Below, one piece after another: positions 9,460-18,062 of a stretch of DNA of 64,000 nt. The DNA lies in the NCBI GenBank assembly GCA_963772805.1, contig CAVYYU010000003.1:372001-436000 (forward strand), written 5' to 3'. The first letter of the stretch is position 1, and the number at the start of each line of letters is the position of its first letter. The notes beneath the pieces are model-generated. The model searched no databases. It saw nothing but the letters and a program-made list of their open reading frames with translations, and was not told the origin of the DNA. Position numbers and translations under genes: made by a program. This DNA is from Legionella_A sp963772805 (lineage in GTDB: Bacteria > Pseudomonadota > Gammaproteobacteria > Legionellales > Legionellaceae).

Positions 9460-10773
9460 ATGCCTGGTAAATTTACTGATAGACAAATAGCTATACTGTA
9501 TTTTAATTTATCGAAACACTACAAAGACTGTTGTGATAGTCTGCGATCTAATTCTTCAGATATTGATAGAGCAGAGTACATATATAATCAGCTTTATGCG
9601 AGCGTATATTATTCGCTTGAGGGAGAAAATAGTTCATTATCGGGTCTTAATTATGTCGATAAAGAAAAAATTTATAAGGTATTAAATACTTTTTTTTATG
9701 CGACCCCTCAATATCAAACTATTCCAATGCAACAACAATCAGCTTCATTCTTTCATAATGGAGCGCAAAAACCTCTAGTTATGCATAATAATGTTAATCA
9801 TTATTATGCACGCCGTGATGATGGTTTTTTGTTTAACTGGATATTATTGGATTCACTGAACGCCCGATCTTCAAGATCTTATGGTGGTGGGTATAATTAT
9901 GGCCACAACTACCATCAACACCAAACCCAGAATAAAAATGATTACTCTGTACTCGCTTTGCTATTGCTACTAATTCTTGCCACAGCAGCTGCTGCCTTAA
10001 CGTTTATTGCCATGTATTATTTGCTCAGTGAGACGCTGGATAGTCTTGAACGATTTTGGTACAGTGAAGGTTGGATGCAAGCTGCTTTAACACTGTTAAG
10101 TATGCCAGCTAGCACCAGTGCTTCAACGTTGCTTGCTTTCGTCTTCGCAACACACCCGCTGATTTCGCTGACCATTGCAGCAGGGGTTGCTAACCCTGCT
10201 GCCTGGGTCATCGCAGGCATTCTGTGTCTCGGTGTCATTGGTGGTGCTGCGGGCTGTTTTATCAGCAATAAACTTCAGCAATCTCTTATTGAATATACAA
10301 GTGCTGATGCACTTGATCCAACTGACCCTAACCGCTTTGCTTTAACTGCTGCTGAAGAAAAGCGATTAATAGAGAAAAACATTGATCCAATTAAAGTAAA
10401 ATGTGCGATTATTGCTTTACGCGCGCAGATGGGTAATGAACAGGTACCATCATTGTTAACCCGATGCTCCATCAGTAGTATACATCAGGGGAACTTGGAT
10501 AAAATCAGGTCCTTGCGCCGAGGGGATTTGTGCATACTAACGGTTGGCGAGATGCGCTTTGATTGCAACGCTGATTTGATGCCAAGACCCGTAGCGCCAA
10601 TTTTTAATTCAGCTCATGAACAACTACCGCCACCATACCCGCAGCACGATAATATGCAAAATCAACAAAGTCGTTCACAGCAATTTTTTCAAGAACGCGC
10701 TAGATATACCATTTATCCCAATTTTGGAAGCGAGGCTCCTCAACCATCAGCTCCTCCTGCTTATGGATCTTAG
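9460..10773 (+). CDS. Membrane protein with proline-rich tail carrying PPxY and PSAP motifs
   Basis: I do not recognise the family. ATG 9460 has TGAGG about 7 bases upstream and gives 437 residues. The N-terminal third is soluble and Tyr/Asn-rich. A strong membrane segment (ALLLLLILATAAAALTFIAMYYL) is near residues 165-188, and a longer hydrophobic stretch at about 205-270 probably crosses the membrane twice. The C-terminus is Gln/Pro-rich with LPPPYPQ and a final PSAPPAYGS, that is PPxY-type and PSAP-type short linear motifs. It sits alone between ppiD and an IS, in the accessory stretch before fabI. A host-directed role is possible but is an inference from motifs and context. Confidence 0.75.
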   Translation: MPGKFTDRQIAILYFNLSKHYKDCCDSLRSNSSDIDRAEYIYNQLYASVYYSLEGENSSLSGLNYVDKEKIYKVLNTFFYATPQYQTIPMQQQSASFFHNGAQKPLVMHNNVNHYYARRDDGFLFNWILLDSLNARSSRSYGGGYNYGHNYHQHQTQNKNDYSVLALLLLLILATAAAALTFIAMYYLLSETLDSLERFWYSEGWMQAALTLLSMPASTSASTLLAFVFATHPLISLTIAAGVANPAAWVIAGILCLGVIGGAAGCFISNKLQQSLIEYTSADALDPTDPNRFALTAAEEKRLIEKNIDPIKVKCAIIALRAQMGNEQVPSLLTRCSISSIHQGNLDKIRSLRRGDLCILTVGEMRFDCNADLMPRPVAPIFNSAHEQLPPPYPQHDNMQNQQSRSQQFFQERARYTIYPNFGSEAPQPSAPPAYGS

Positions 10774-10841
10774 GGGCAAAGTTATTAATATGACCACCTG
10801 GAGGTTGGGGGTGGCAAGTGGGATAAAATGCCACCCCCCCA

Positions 10842-12303
10842 GTTGCCTCATAAGTAAATGTTACCCAAGGGTCTTTTCGTTGCCTCATAACTCATGTTAC
10901 CGAACTGAGACTTGATTAACATAAATATCCTCTATAAATATCCTAGCGGGGTGAAGGGGCCGGTAATGAGGCCCCTTCGTTTATATCCTCACGGTCATCG
11001 CCGTCCCCGGCTGCACCGTATGTTTAAATATAGCGCATTTTTGAATCGGTTTTGATATTTACCAATGAAAAAATTCGTTTTAATTTTTTTTGGATCGTTT
11101 TCTGTAGCATAAACGGGTTCAGTTGATTGTAAGCTTCTGTTAGTTCTTTTTTCTTGTCCTCACTGATATGTTCTGACTTAATTAAGCGTTGATAAGGTGT
11201 TTCTGGCTTGCTATGTTTCCTTATAATTTTGGCTTGAACCCTCTGTTTTTCAATAAGTTTAAAGTTGGGAAGAAAAAAATTATTCATTTGGGACACTTCA
11301 TTTTTATAAAGGTCATTCATCAACTCAACAAGGGCTTCATTATCAAGGCGAGAATAACCCATTAATTGCCTTACATGAGTCCAATTTTTTTGCTCAACAT
11401 GGGCATTATCATCACTATGATAAGGCCTAGAACGAGTAAAATGGATCCTATGAGCACCTGCCTCGTTCGAAAAATAATGCATTAAATGCCAATTGAGAAA
11501 TTCAGAGCCATTATCACAATCAAATCCCAAAATAAGAAAAGGTAAGTTCTCTTCAATATCTTTTATCTGCGATACCACGCCAGTAGCCCCTTTGTTCCAA
11601 ACGGCTCTAAGCTCAGTCCATCCGCAGTTTATATCGGTCATCGTTAGACTCCATACAAAGCTGCCATTCAGGGATGACCCACAGTGAGCCACCGTATCCG
11701 CTTCTAGATAGCCAGGCCTGTCTTCATCCCACTGATTTGTTTTTACTGGAATATGTTTTTTTAATATACTGCCAGGCTTTGTGCCACCGTATGAACGTTT
11801 ATATTTCACGCGCAATGGGATGAGCAATCGGTCGATGGTTGCAGCGCTCATCGATAATAAACCCTCATATACCCCGGGATCTAATGCACCATAAGCCTCA
11901 CCATAATAAGGCAACCAAAGCGGCAAGGCCATTTTCAATCGTTTTCCACAAAGTTGGTCGCTTAATAGCCAAATCCGCTTTAATGGCTCCAGATAAAGAT
12001 TTTCTGGATATATGCTAGGCCTACCTGTCTTTATTTTACGTTTCTGCTTCTTTGGGACAGCATTCAGCAATCGAATAGCATGCTTCTTGTGATAGCCACT
12101 CGATTCACATAATTCTTGCAGGATGATGCCTTTATCACGCTTTCCTGCAGCATGGTAACGTTTAGACAAATTTTTTAAGTAAAGCTCCATCGATAACTTC
12201 CCCATAAAAAATGTCCCTTATTATTATTTTTCTTCGGTAACATAAGTTATGAGGCAACGAATCTAAAATTTCCTGTTTTCGGTAACATTTCTTTTGAGGC
12301 AAC
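10842..12303. mobile_element. Insertion sequence with doubled terminal inverted repeats
   Basis: A complete element of about 1.46 kb. Each end carries two copies of a roughly 25-base motif (GTTGCCTCATAA...ATGTTACC): left copies at 10842 and 10879, right copies as complements ending at about 12260 and at 12303. One intact DDE transposase lies between them on the minus strand. I see no clear target-site duplication in the C-rich flanks. Confidence 0.85.
11024..12205 (-). CDS. DDE (integrase-core) transposase
   Basis: This 393-residue protein would move the enclosing element. An N-terminal helix-turn-helix-like region (CESSGYHKKHAIRLL) precedes an rve-type catalytic core with Asp in LEADTVAHCG, Asp in LGFDCDNGSEF and Glu in NAHVEQKN, the order of a DDE triad. 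The frame is open throughout, so the element may be active. Helix-turn-helix plus rve architecture resembles IS481 or unclassified (ISNCY) transposases; I cannot assign the family without a search. Confidence 0.88.
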   Translation of the reverse strand: MGKLSMELYLKNLSKRYHAAGKRDKGIILQELCESSGYHKKHAIRLLNAVPKKQKRKIKTGRPSIYPENLYLEPLKRIWLLSDQLCGKRLKMALPLWLPYYGEAYGALDPGVYEGLLSMSAATIDRLLIPLRVKYKRSYGGTKPGSILKKHIPVKTNQWDEDRPGYLEADTVAHCGSSLNGSFVWSLTMTDINCGWTELRAVWNKGATGVVSQIKDIEENLPFLILGFDCDNGSEFLNWHLMHYFSNEAGAHRIHFTRSRPYHSDDNAHVEQKNWTHVRQLMGYSRLDNEALVELMNDLYKNEVSQMNNFFLPNFKLIEKQRVQAKIIRKHSKPETPYQRLIKSEHISEDKKKELTEAYNQLNPFMLQKTIQKKLKRIFSLVNIKTDSKMRYI

Positions 12304-12373
12304 TCGCCCCTCCCATTGTAAAAATAATCACATTTTTCCTCGTATATAATTAATAGCGATAAGGATCATAATA

Positions 12374-13684
12374 ATGCCATCTCCATGGACTAACGGGCCT
12401 GAACATAAATCAATACCTGTAACTGTTAACACAGATTCTCCTAACTTGATTTCATCAAGCACAGGTTCCACATCCTTTTCATCGCCTCTCTCGTCTAGCG
12501 CATTAATCAGCAATATGCTTTCTTCAACTAGATGCGCCAGGCAACAAACTGGAAGCGATGATCCGGAGCTCCCTGGTGGTGTGTGGAGCCTAGTATTTGG
12601 GTATGCCGCTGATGGAGTTGATGAAGAAAAAGCGACTCAATTAGGGAATTCAATTGTAAAGCCTGACAAAGGAATGATGCATGGAAGTGAAGCATTAGAG
12701 TCTTATATGCAATATTATTTAAATCTGATCCTAAATCATATAGTGCGCGGGGAACAAAAAGAAGCTGAGCAAATTATAATAAAATATCCTCAATGTTTGT
12801 ACATAGAAGGAGAGGTTTCTGATTATTCAAAACGTAGAATTAGAGGCAAGCCTTTGCAGGTTGCTCTGGGTGCTGGTGATGTAGACGTTGACCAGCAGCG
12901 CGCAGGTGGTATGGTTGAGATGATTATTCGTATTTTATCTGATCGACCAAATGGCAAAGAAGAAATTGCAAAACAAGTAAACGAGCAGTTCCCTGAAAAA
13001 CAAAAAAAAATAGAACAGCAGGAGAACATTAACGATTTAGCAGCGCTTAAAAAAGTAGTAAAAGCGATTGAAGATAATACTGATAAGAATTATAAGGACG
13101 CTTTAGATGAGTTTCATATTTATTTACAATCCAAAACAGATTGTGTACACACAAAAGGAAACCATTTTAATGAGCAGCTTCTTATTGAAGCTTTTAAGTT
13201 ACACAATAAAAAATACACACAGTTTGGTGAGATGACAGGTCAAAGCAAGAGCAACCTGTTTTGGGTCAAAGTCATTGGCTTTATACAACGGTTTTTACCA
13301 GCATGTGATGCACAGGCGTTTTGTCAAGATACTTCATCTATTATGAAACATGGTGAACCGTTATGCCGTAGTTTACAGATGCGTTATAGCGAGAATTACA
13401 CCTTTTTTCCTCTGGATTCCCGTCCGAATTACCGGCTGGGATTTAATTATGCTATCGGAGAAAACCAAACCTGGGGTTTTCTTGATGACGTAAGGTGTCG
13501 CTTGCGGAAAGTGTCTGGACAGGCACGTGGACACTCAGAACCCGACTACTCCCCTCAAGATTATTTTACAGCTAAAAAATTGGCACTAACAAGGATTCTA
13601 TTTTCGGTTGCTAATCCTGTCCTAGATGAGGCATCTAATCCTGTCTTAGATGATGTATCTAAAAATTGTTGCATAATATCTTAG
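12374..13684 (+). CDS. Uncharacterised protein ending in a CaaX prenylation box
   Basis: Family not recognised. The 436-residue product starts at ATG 12374 with AAGGATC upstream. The N-terminus is Ser/Thr-rich and low in complexity (about 15-60), followed by a hydrophilic Lys/Glu-rich helical middle. No signal peptide or membrane segment is visible. The last residues are KNCCIIS, so the final four, CIIS, form a classical CaaX box with Ser at X (farnesyl-type) and a preceding Cys that could be palmitoylated. Just before it an 8-residue unit (NPVLDEAS / NPVLDDVS) is repeated, from a 24-bp DNA repeat at about 13609-13656. It lies 70 bases from the IS. A bacterial CaaX protein is expected to be modified only in a host cell, so this is a good effector candidate. 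Confidence 0.8.
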   Translation: MPSPWTNGPEHKSIPVTVNTDSPNLISSSTGSTSFSSPLSSSALISNMLSSTRCARQQTGSDDPELPGGVWSLVFGYAADGVDEEKATQLGNSIVKPDKGMMHGSEALESYMQYYLNLILNHIVRGEQKEAEQIIIKYPQCLYIEGEVSDYSKRRIRGKPLQVALGAGDVDVDQQRAGGMVEMIIRILSDRPNGKEEIAKQVNEQFPEKQKKIEQQENINDLAALKKVVKAIEDNTDKNYKDALDEFHIYLQSKTDCVHTKGNHFNEQLLIEAFKLHNKKYTQFGEMTGQSKSNLFWVKVIGFIQRFLPACDAQAFCQDTSSIMKHGEPLCRSLQMRYSENYTFFPLDSRPNYRLGFNYAIGENQTWGFLDDVRCRLRKVSGQARGHSEPDYSPQDYFTAKKLALTRILFSVANPVLDEASNPVLDDVSKNCCIIS

Positions 13685-13799
13685 CTACAGCTCCTAGTAT
13701 TACCACATAGAAATGCAGTAACTGTCTTGGAATTTAATGTTTAGACTCAGGACAGTTGCTAGGCAGCTATAACTAATGCGTTTGTTTTGTCATTTAAAT

Positions 13800-13827
13800 G
13801 TAGGCTGGGCTGCAAAGCCCAGCCTAC
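13800..13827. repeat. Short perfect palindrome (REP-like)
   Basis: GTAGGCTGGGCT and its complement flank a GCA loop. The outer bases resemble the hairpins at 9249 and 34376. There is no T-run, so it is more likely a REP-type repeat than a terminator. Confidence 0.6.
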
Positions 13828-13944
13828 TTGCCATCCCAAGAGAAGAAAAAAAACCATTGTTAGGCTGCGTCTTTTCGCAACCCATCAATAGTGAAGGGGA
13901 GTAAAATGTTGGGTTGTAAAGGCTATAACCCATAATTGAAAAGC

Positions 13945-14388
13945 TTAATCCGTCAACTTAGCCATCGTCGATACCGCATGGTAACCAGCATCCACATGCA
14001 CCACTTCACCTGTAATACCCGATGCTAAATCAGAACAGAGAAAAGCCGCCGTATTGCCGACTTCTTCGGTGGTGACATTACGCTATAATGGCGTGATAGT
14101 GGCATATGCGCTTTGAATTTTACGAAAATCTTTAATACCAGCGGCAGCCAACGTCCTAATAGGACCGGCTGATATAGCATTCACCCGCAAACCTCTAGGG
14201 CCAAGACTTGTAGTAAGATAGCGCACAGCGGCTTCAAGACTGGCTTTAGCAATTCCTATGACGTTGTAATTGGGTACAGCTTTCTCAGCACCGTAGTAGC
14301 TTAATGTCAGTACGGAACCTTGGGTGCCGTCCATCATCGGCAAAGCGGCTTTTGCAAGCGCTATCAAGCTATAGGCGCTGATGTCGTA
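13945..14388 (-). pseudogene. Truncated, duplicated 3' part of fabI
   Basis: This copies the last 145 codons or so of the intact fabI at 15864-16655, with about 0.5 kb of matching sequence once the shared downstream flank from about 13891 is included. The 5' third of the gene is absent: similarity stops abruptly at 14388. A premature stop (TAG, complement of 14083-14085) replaces the codon for Lys218. The Tyr-x6-Lys motif is still present, but the Rossmann NAD-binding N-terminus is lost, so the copy cannot encode a working enoyl-ACP reductase. Confidence 0.9.
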
Positions 14389-14439
14389 CTAATTTTACCC
14401 CCCCAATCGGCTGCTTTTAGGTAATAACACATGCGGTTT

Positions 14440-14836
14440 TCAGCGAGGGGGATGTTTTGTCTTAAATCGCGAACGCGATCTTTCAGGATTCCCAGGTGGA
14501 TGCGCTTCTAATTGACTATGTAGAATATTGAATTGCTCAACTGATATCCGCTTGGCCATTTTAGGTTTTTTCTCTTGTTGATTGATGGAGCAACTTTCTG
14601 TCAGCCTCCTTTTGCGAACCATCTTTATTAACATAGGTATATAATGTTGTTGTCGTGACGTTCAAACGTTTTGAACCCTCATATATAACTGAGTTTCGAT
14701 CACTCATTGCTGCCATTGCCATTTTTATAGTGTGTGCATCCATTTTTCGTGGACGTCCACCATTAATGACATCATCAAGAAAAGAGCGATTTTCTGATAG
14801 TCTTGATAATTTATAGGAATCAATAATTTTTTTCAT
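14440..14836 (-). pseudogene. Recombinase-type helix-turn-helix remnant(s)
   Basis: The frame 14561-14836 encodes 91 residues with GGRPRKMDAHTIKMAM and SKRLNVTTTTLYTYV, which match the C-terminal helix-turn-helix of serine resolvases and related IS proteins; the catalytic N-terminus is missing. An overlapping second frame (14440-14559, from MAKRISVEQF) looks like the start of another truncated DNA-binding protein. The block lies next to the fabI duplication junction and reads as debris of a mobile element. Confidence 0.5.
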
Positions 14837-14916
14837 TTTATTCTTAATAAATTCTTAATATTAGTATTGTATAATTTTTAATCGCTCTGTTTTATTAAAT
14901 ACAATCGAGGTATGTG

Positions 14917-15756
14917 ATGACTAATAATTTATGGGATATATATAGTCGTAATGTTTTAGGTGTTTTTAGACGGGTAGTGGAAGGTCCTGATATGGATATA
15001 TATCGTGATGACAGGCGTCGTGATGCTAGGATGCCTCTTTCTGACTGGGATAGAGGAGATAATAAGTATGGTGGGAAGAATGATGCTAGTGAGCGCTATA
15101 TGGGAGCTTTCCGGATATATGCATGGATTGTAAAAATAATTTTTTTACCAATAACCTTGATTTTTTTGCCCGTGATTAAGAGTTTGATTGACTTTTTCTC
15201 AAGAAAAGAATTACCAGAAAAAAACATGGAAAATTTAAATGATAAAATTGAGCGTTCTGATGAAAACGAGATTGATGCGCTCGTCCAAGATATTTTTACT
15301 TATGACGCGCAATCAATATCAAGCAATAAATTAATTGAAATATTAATTGCTCTTAGAATTGAGGCAATTAAAACCAATTGTTGGGCAAGAGGAAGCATAA
15401 AAATGAGTATGTTAGGCCGAAGTAGAGATCTTCAGAAGGAGCAATTTAATTCTGAAGGTAACGCGGCTTCAGTTATAGATACGGATATAGCTATATCTAA
15501 TGTTAAACTAAATCCGGCAAACCAAGCTAAATTAGAGTTATATGAAGGTGAGTTAATTAACGAAAAAATGTCTGATTCAGCTCGTTCTAATGGTCAAAAA
15601 ATGATAAAACAGAAGGATATAGTTAAGGATTATTTAGGTGCTGAACACAATAGTGGTAAAAAAATGCAACATATTATTTACGATCATTTCTTCTTTACAC
15701 CAGTGCCTTTAGTTGGAACTAATCCACCAATATTAATCCCTCCTATCAACCGCTAG
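14917..15756 (+). CDS. Uncharacterised AT-rich membrane-associated protein
   Basis: Family not recognised. ATG 14917 (GAGG six bases upstream) gives 279 residues; a GTG three bases earlier is the alternative. The first 55 residues are charged and Asp/Arg-rich. Residues of about 70-100 form one or two membrane segments (IVKIIFLPITLIFLPVIKSLI). The rest is hydrophilic, ending in a Pro/Ile-rich tail (NPPILIPPINR). Base composition is lower in GC than the neighbouring housekeeping genes, and it lies between the two fabI copies, which suggests acquisition with a mobile element. Confidence 0.7.
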   Translation: MTNNLWDIYSRNVLGVFRRVVEGPDMDIYRDDRRRDARMPLSDWDRGDNKYGGKNDASERYMGAFRIYAWIVKIIFLPITLIFLPVIKSLIDFFSRKELPEKNMENLNDKIERSDENEIDALVQDIFTYDAQSISSNKLIEILIALRIEAIKTNCWARGSIKMSMLGRSRDLQKEQFNSEGNAASVIDTDIAISNVKLNPANQAKLELYEGELINEKMSDSARSNGQKMIKQKDIVKDYLGAEHNSGKKMQHIIYDHFFFTPVPLVGTNPPILIPPINR

Positions 15757-15770
15757 TTATTTTTTAAATA

Positions 15771-15802
15771 AAAAATGACGATTGTAATCAATCGTCATTT
15801 TT
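15771..15802. terminator. Bidirectional rho-independent terminator
   Basis: A perfect inverted repeat (AAAAATGACGATTG / CAATCGTCATTTTT, loop TAAT) has an A-run on the left and a T-run on the right. It can end both the 14917 gene and the fabI transcript arriving from the other side. Confidence 0.85.
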
Positions 15803-15863
15803 AAAAACGGTGGAAAGGGAGTAAATGCTGGGTTGTATAGCCTACAACCCAAAACAGAAAGTC

Positions 15864-16655
15864 TTAATCCGTCAAGTCAGCCATCGTCGATACGGCATGG
15901 TAACCGGCATCCACATGCACCACTTCACCAGTAATGCCCGAGGCTAAATCAGAACAGAGAAAAGCCGCCGTATTGCCTACTTCTTCCGTGGTGACATTAC
16001 GCTTTAATGGCGTGATAGTGGCATATGCGCCTTGAATTTTACGAAAATCTTTAATACCGGCTGCGGCCAGCGTCCTAATAGGACCGGCCGATATAGCATT
16101 CACTCGCAAACCTCTAGGACCAAGACTTGCAGCAAGATAGCGCACGGCGGCTTCGAGACTGGCTTTAGCAATTCCCATGACATTGTAATTGGGTACAGCT
16201 TTCTCAGCACCGTAGTAGCTTAATGTCAGTATGGAACCTTGGGTACCTTCCATCATCGGCAAAGCGGCTTTTGCTAGCGCTACCAAGCTATAGGCGCTGA
16301 TGTCGTGAGCAATGTGAAAACCTTCGCGGGTCGCATTGTCCGTAAAATCACCACTGATTTGATCGGCAGGAGCATAGGCTACGGAATGAATCACTACATC
16401 CAGCTTACTCCAGTGACTTCCCAGTTGTTCAAAGGCAGTCTGAATTTGGAGATCGCTAGCTACATCGCAAGGAAAGGTCAGTGTCGAGTTAAACTCAGCA
16501 GCCATCTTTTCAACGCGTTCTTTCAGCTTTTCATTTTGATAGGTAAAGGCAAGCTCAGCACCTTGTTCATGAAATGCTTTGGCTATGCCATAGGCGATAG
16601 AACGATTACTGGCCAAGCCCACGATCAACGCTTTCTTCCCGCTTAAAAAACCCAC
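15864..16655 (-). CDS. fabI: Enoyl-[acyl-carrier-protein] reductase (NADH), FabI
   Basis: FabI carries out the last reduction of each fatty-acid elongation cycle in the cytosol. The 263-residue product has the FabI-type N-terminus (GKKALIVGLASNRSIAYGIA) and catalytic Tyr157 and Lys164 in YNVMGIAK, the Tyr-x6-Lys spacing of FabI. The substrate loop IRTLAAAGIKDF is present. AAGGAG lies just upstream of the start. A truncated second copy lies 1.5 kb away. The next upstream gene is udk, 11 bases away. Confidence 0.97.
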   Translation of the reverse strand: MGFLSGKKALIVGLASNRSIAYGIAKAFHEQGAELAFTYQNEKLKERVEKMAAEFNSTLTFPCDVASDLQIQTAFEQLGSHWSKLDVVIHSVAYAPADQISGDFTDNATREGFHIAHDISAYSLVALAKAALPMMEGTQGSILTLSYYGAEKAVPNYNVMGIAKASLEAAVRYLAASLGPRGLRVNAISAGPIRTLAAAGIKDFRKIQGAYATITPLKRNVTTEEVGNTAAFLCSDLASGITGEVVHVDAGYHAVSTMADLTD

Positions 16656-16666
16656 AATTATCTCCT

Positions 16667-17308
16667 TTAATTTTTAGTATGAGTTGCCAGCAGCTCACGC
16701 ATTTTTGCTTGAATCATATCAATAGCAATGCGATTTTCGCCTCCTCGTGGGACGATTAAGTCAGCATAGCGGCTGGATGGTTCAATAAATTGTAAATACA
16801 TGGGGCGGACGGTAGTTTCATATTGGTGCAGTACTGATTCAAACGAGCGTTGTCGTTCAACCACGTCGCGCATTAGACGGCGGCTTAGGCATACGTCTAA
16901 CGGTGCTGACATAAAAATGCGGATATCCATGATTTCTCGTAGCGATTTATCACTGAACAATAAAATCCCTTCCAGTACAATAATCGTATGGCGACCCACA
17001 AAACGTGTTTCTGGCATGCGAATATGCTTGGAATGTGAGTAGATGGGGATTTCAACGGATTCACCTTGCTGCAGTCGGCGCAGATGCTCGAATAACAGGG
17101 CATGGTCGAATGAATCAGGATGATCGTAGTTTATTTTTTCACGTTCAGCAAAAGGCAGATGACTATTGTCTTTATAATAGGAGTCTTCAGAAATGACGAC
17201 AACCTGATCAGAGCCGAGCTCTGTGACAATAGTATTGGCTAGCAAACTCTTACCGGAAGCAGATGGGCCGGATATCCCAATAATGATGGCTTGTTTACTC
17301 ATAGTCAT
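16667..17308 (-). CDS. udk: Uridine kinase
   Basis: Phosphorylates uridine and cytidine in pyrimidine salvage. The product is about 213 residues, with Walker A GPSASGKS near residue 13, SEDSYYKD and NYDHPDSFDH nucleoside-binding segments, VLEGILLF and the RDVVERQR lid region. ATG 17308 is taken as start; a TTG nine bases upstream and an ATG six bases downstream are alternatives, and none has a strong ribosome site. It is followed closely by fabI in the same direction. Confidence 0.93.
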   Translation of the reverse strand: MTMSKQAIIIGISGPSASGKSLLANTIVTELGSDQVVVISEDSYYKDNSHLPFAEREKINYDHPDSFDHALLFEHLRRLQQGESVEIPIYSHSKHIRMPETRFVGRHTIIVLEGILLFSDKSLREIMDIRIFMSAPLDVCLSRRLMRDVVERQRSFESVLHQYETTVRPMYLQFIEPSSRYADLIVPRGGENRIAIDMIQAKMRELLATHTKN

Positions 17309-17380
17309 ATGTTTCAAAATTTAGAGCAAATAGTATGCGTTTTTAACGAAAAATTCAATGTGTAAAGCGCACTTAATCGT

Positions 17381-17935
17381 TTATTTTGCTTCCCGTTGCC
17401 GTTTTAGCAGCACATAAAGGGCGCCAGCACCGCCATCACGGGGTAAAGCGCTATGAAATGCCAGCACTTGCGGCAATTGTCGTAGCCAATTATTGACCTG
17501 ATTTTTTAAAATGGGAGTTTCGCCACTACGGCCACCTTTGCCATGAATGATTAATATACAGCGGTTTTCAAGGGACATCTGCCGTTCAACAAATCGACAG
17601 AGTGCATCGCTGGCTGATTCGAGTTGGTAACCATGCAGATCAAGCCGGGCTTGCCAGGGAATCTGTCCACTTTTAAGTTCGCGAAAGCGCTTGGATGGAA
17701 TGTTTTGGTGTCCATAACTCATTAAGTTGTTACTGCCGACTTCCTCAGGACTATAGTTGGAGAGATTATAATCTACAGTTGTTGTTTCGACAGGCTCTCT
17801 TGGACGCACTCTTGCTGGTGGTGGTTTTTTTTTGAAACTAACCTGTTTCGATTTATCCAATGGCTTGACCGAGCGCATTGTCTCGCGGAACAGCGCTTTG
17901 TCTTCATCGGACAAATAATCATCAGCCATAATCAT
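17381..17935 (-). CDS. Smr-domain protein (SmrA/SmrB-like nuclease)
   Basis: The 184-residue product has a basic N-terminal half and a C-terminal Smr domain (about 95-180) with LDLHGY and HGKGGRSG, the motifs of Smr endonucleases. E. coli SmrB cleaves mRNA at collided ribosomes, and SmrA is related. Length fits the stand-alone proteobacterial members. The start may be either of two Met codons two codons apart. It is transcribed towards udk with a 72-base gap. Confidence 0.9.
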   Translation of the reverse strand: MIMADDYLSDEDKALFRETMRSVKPLDKSKQVSFKKKPPPARVRPREPVETTTVDYNLSNYSPEEVGSNNLMSYGHQNIPSKRFRELKSGQIPWQARLDLHGYQLESASDALCRFVERQMSLENRCILIIHGKGGRSGETPILKNQVNNWLRQLPQVLAFHSALPRDGGAGALYVLLKRQREAK

Positions 17936-18062
17936 ATTGAGTCTTGAATTACCTTGATCAAATTATAACGCAGTTTGAATTTGGTTGCCTTGTTGCAGAA
18001 AGACGTATTATCTTAAACCTTCTTATCGCTTATTTGATTGGGTATTCAAGGAGAGATCAACC

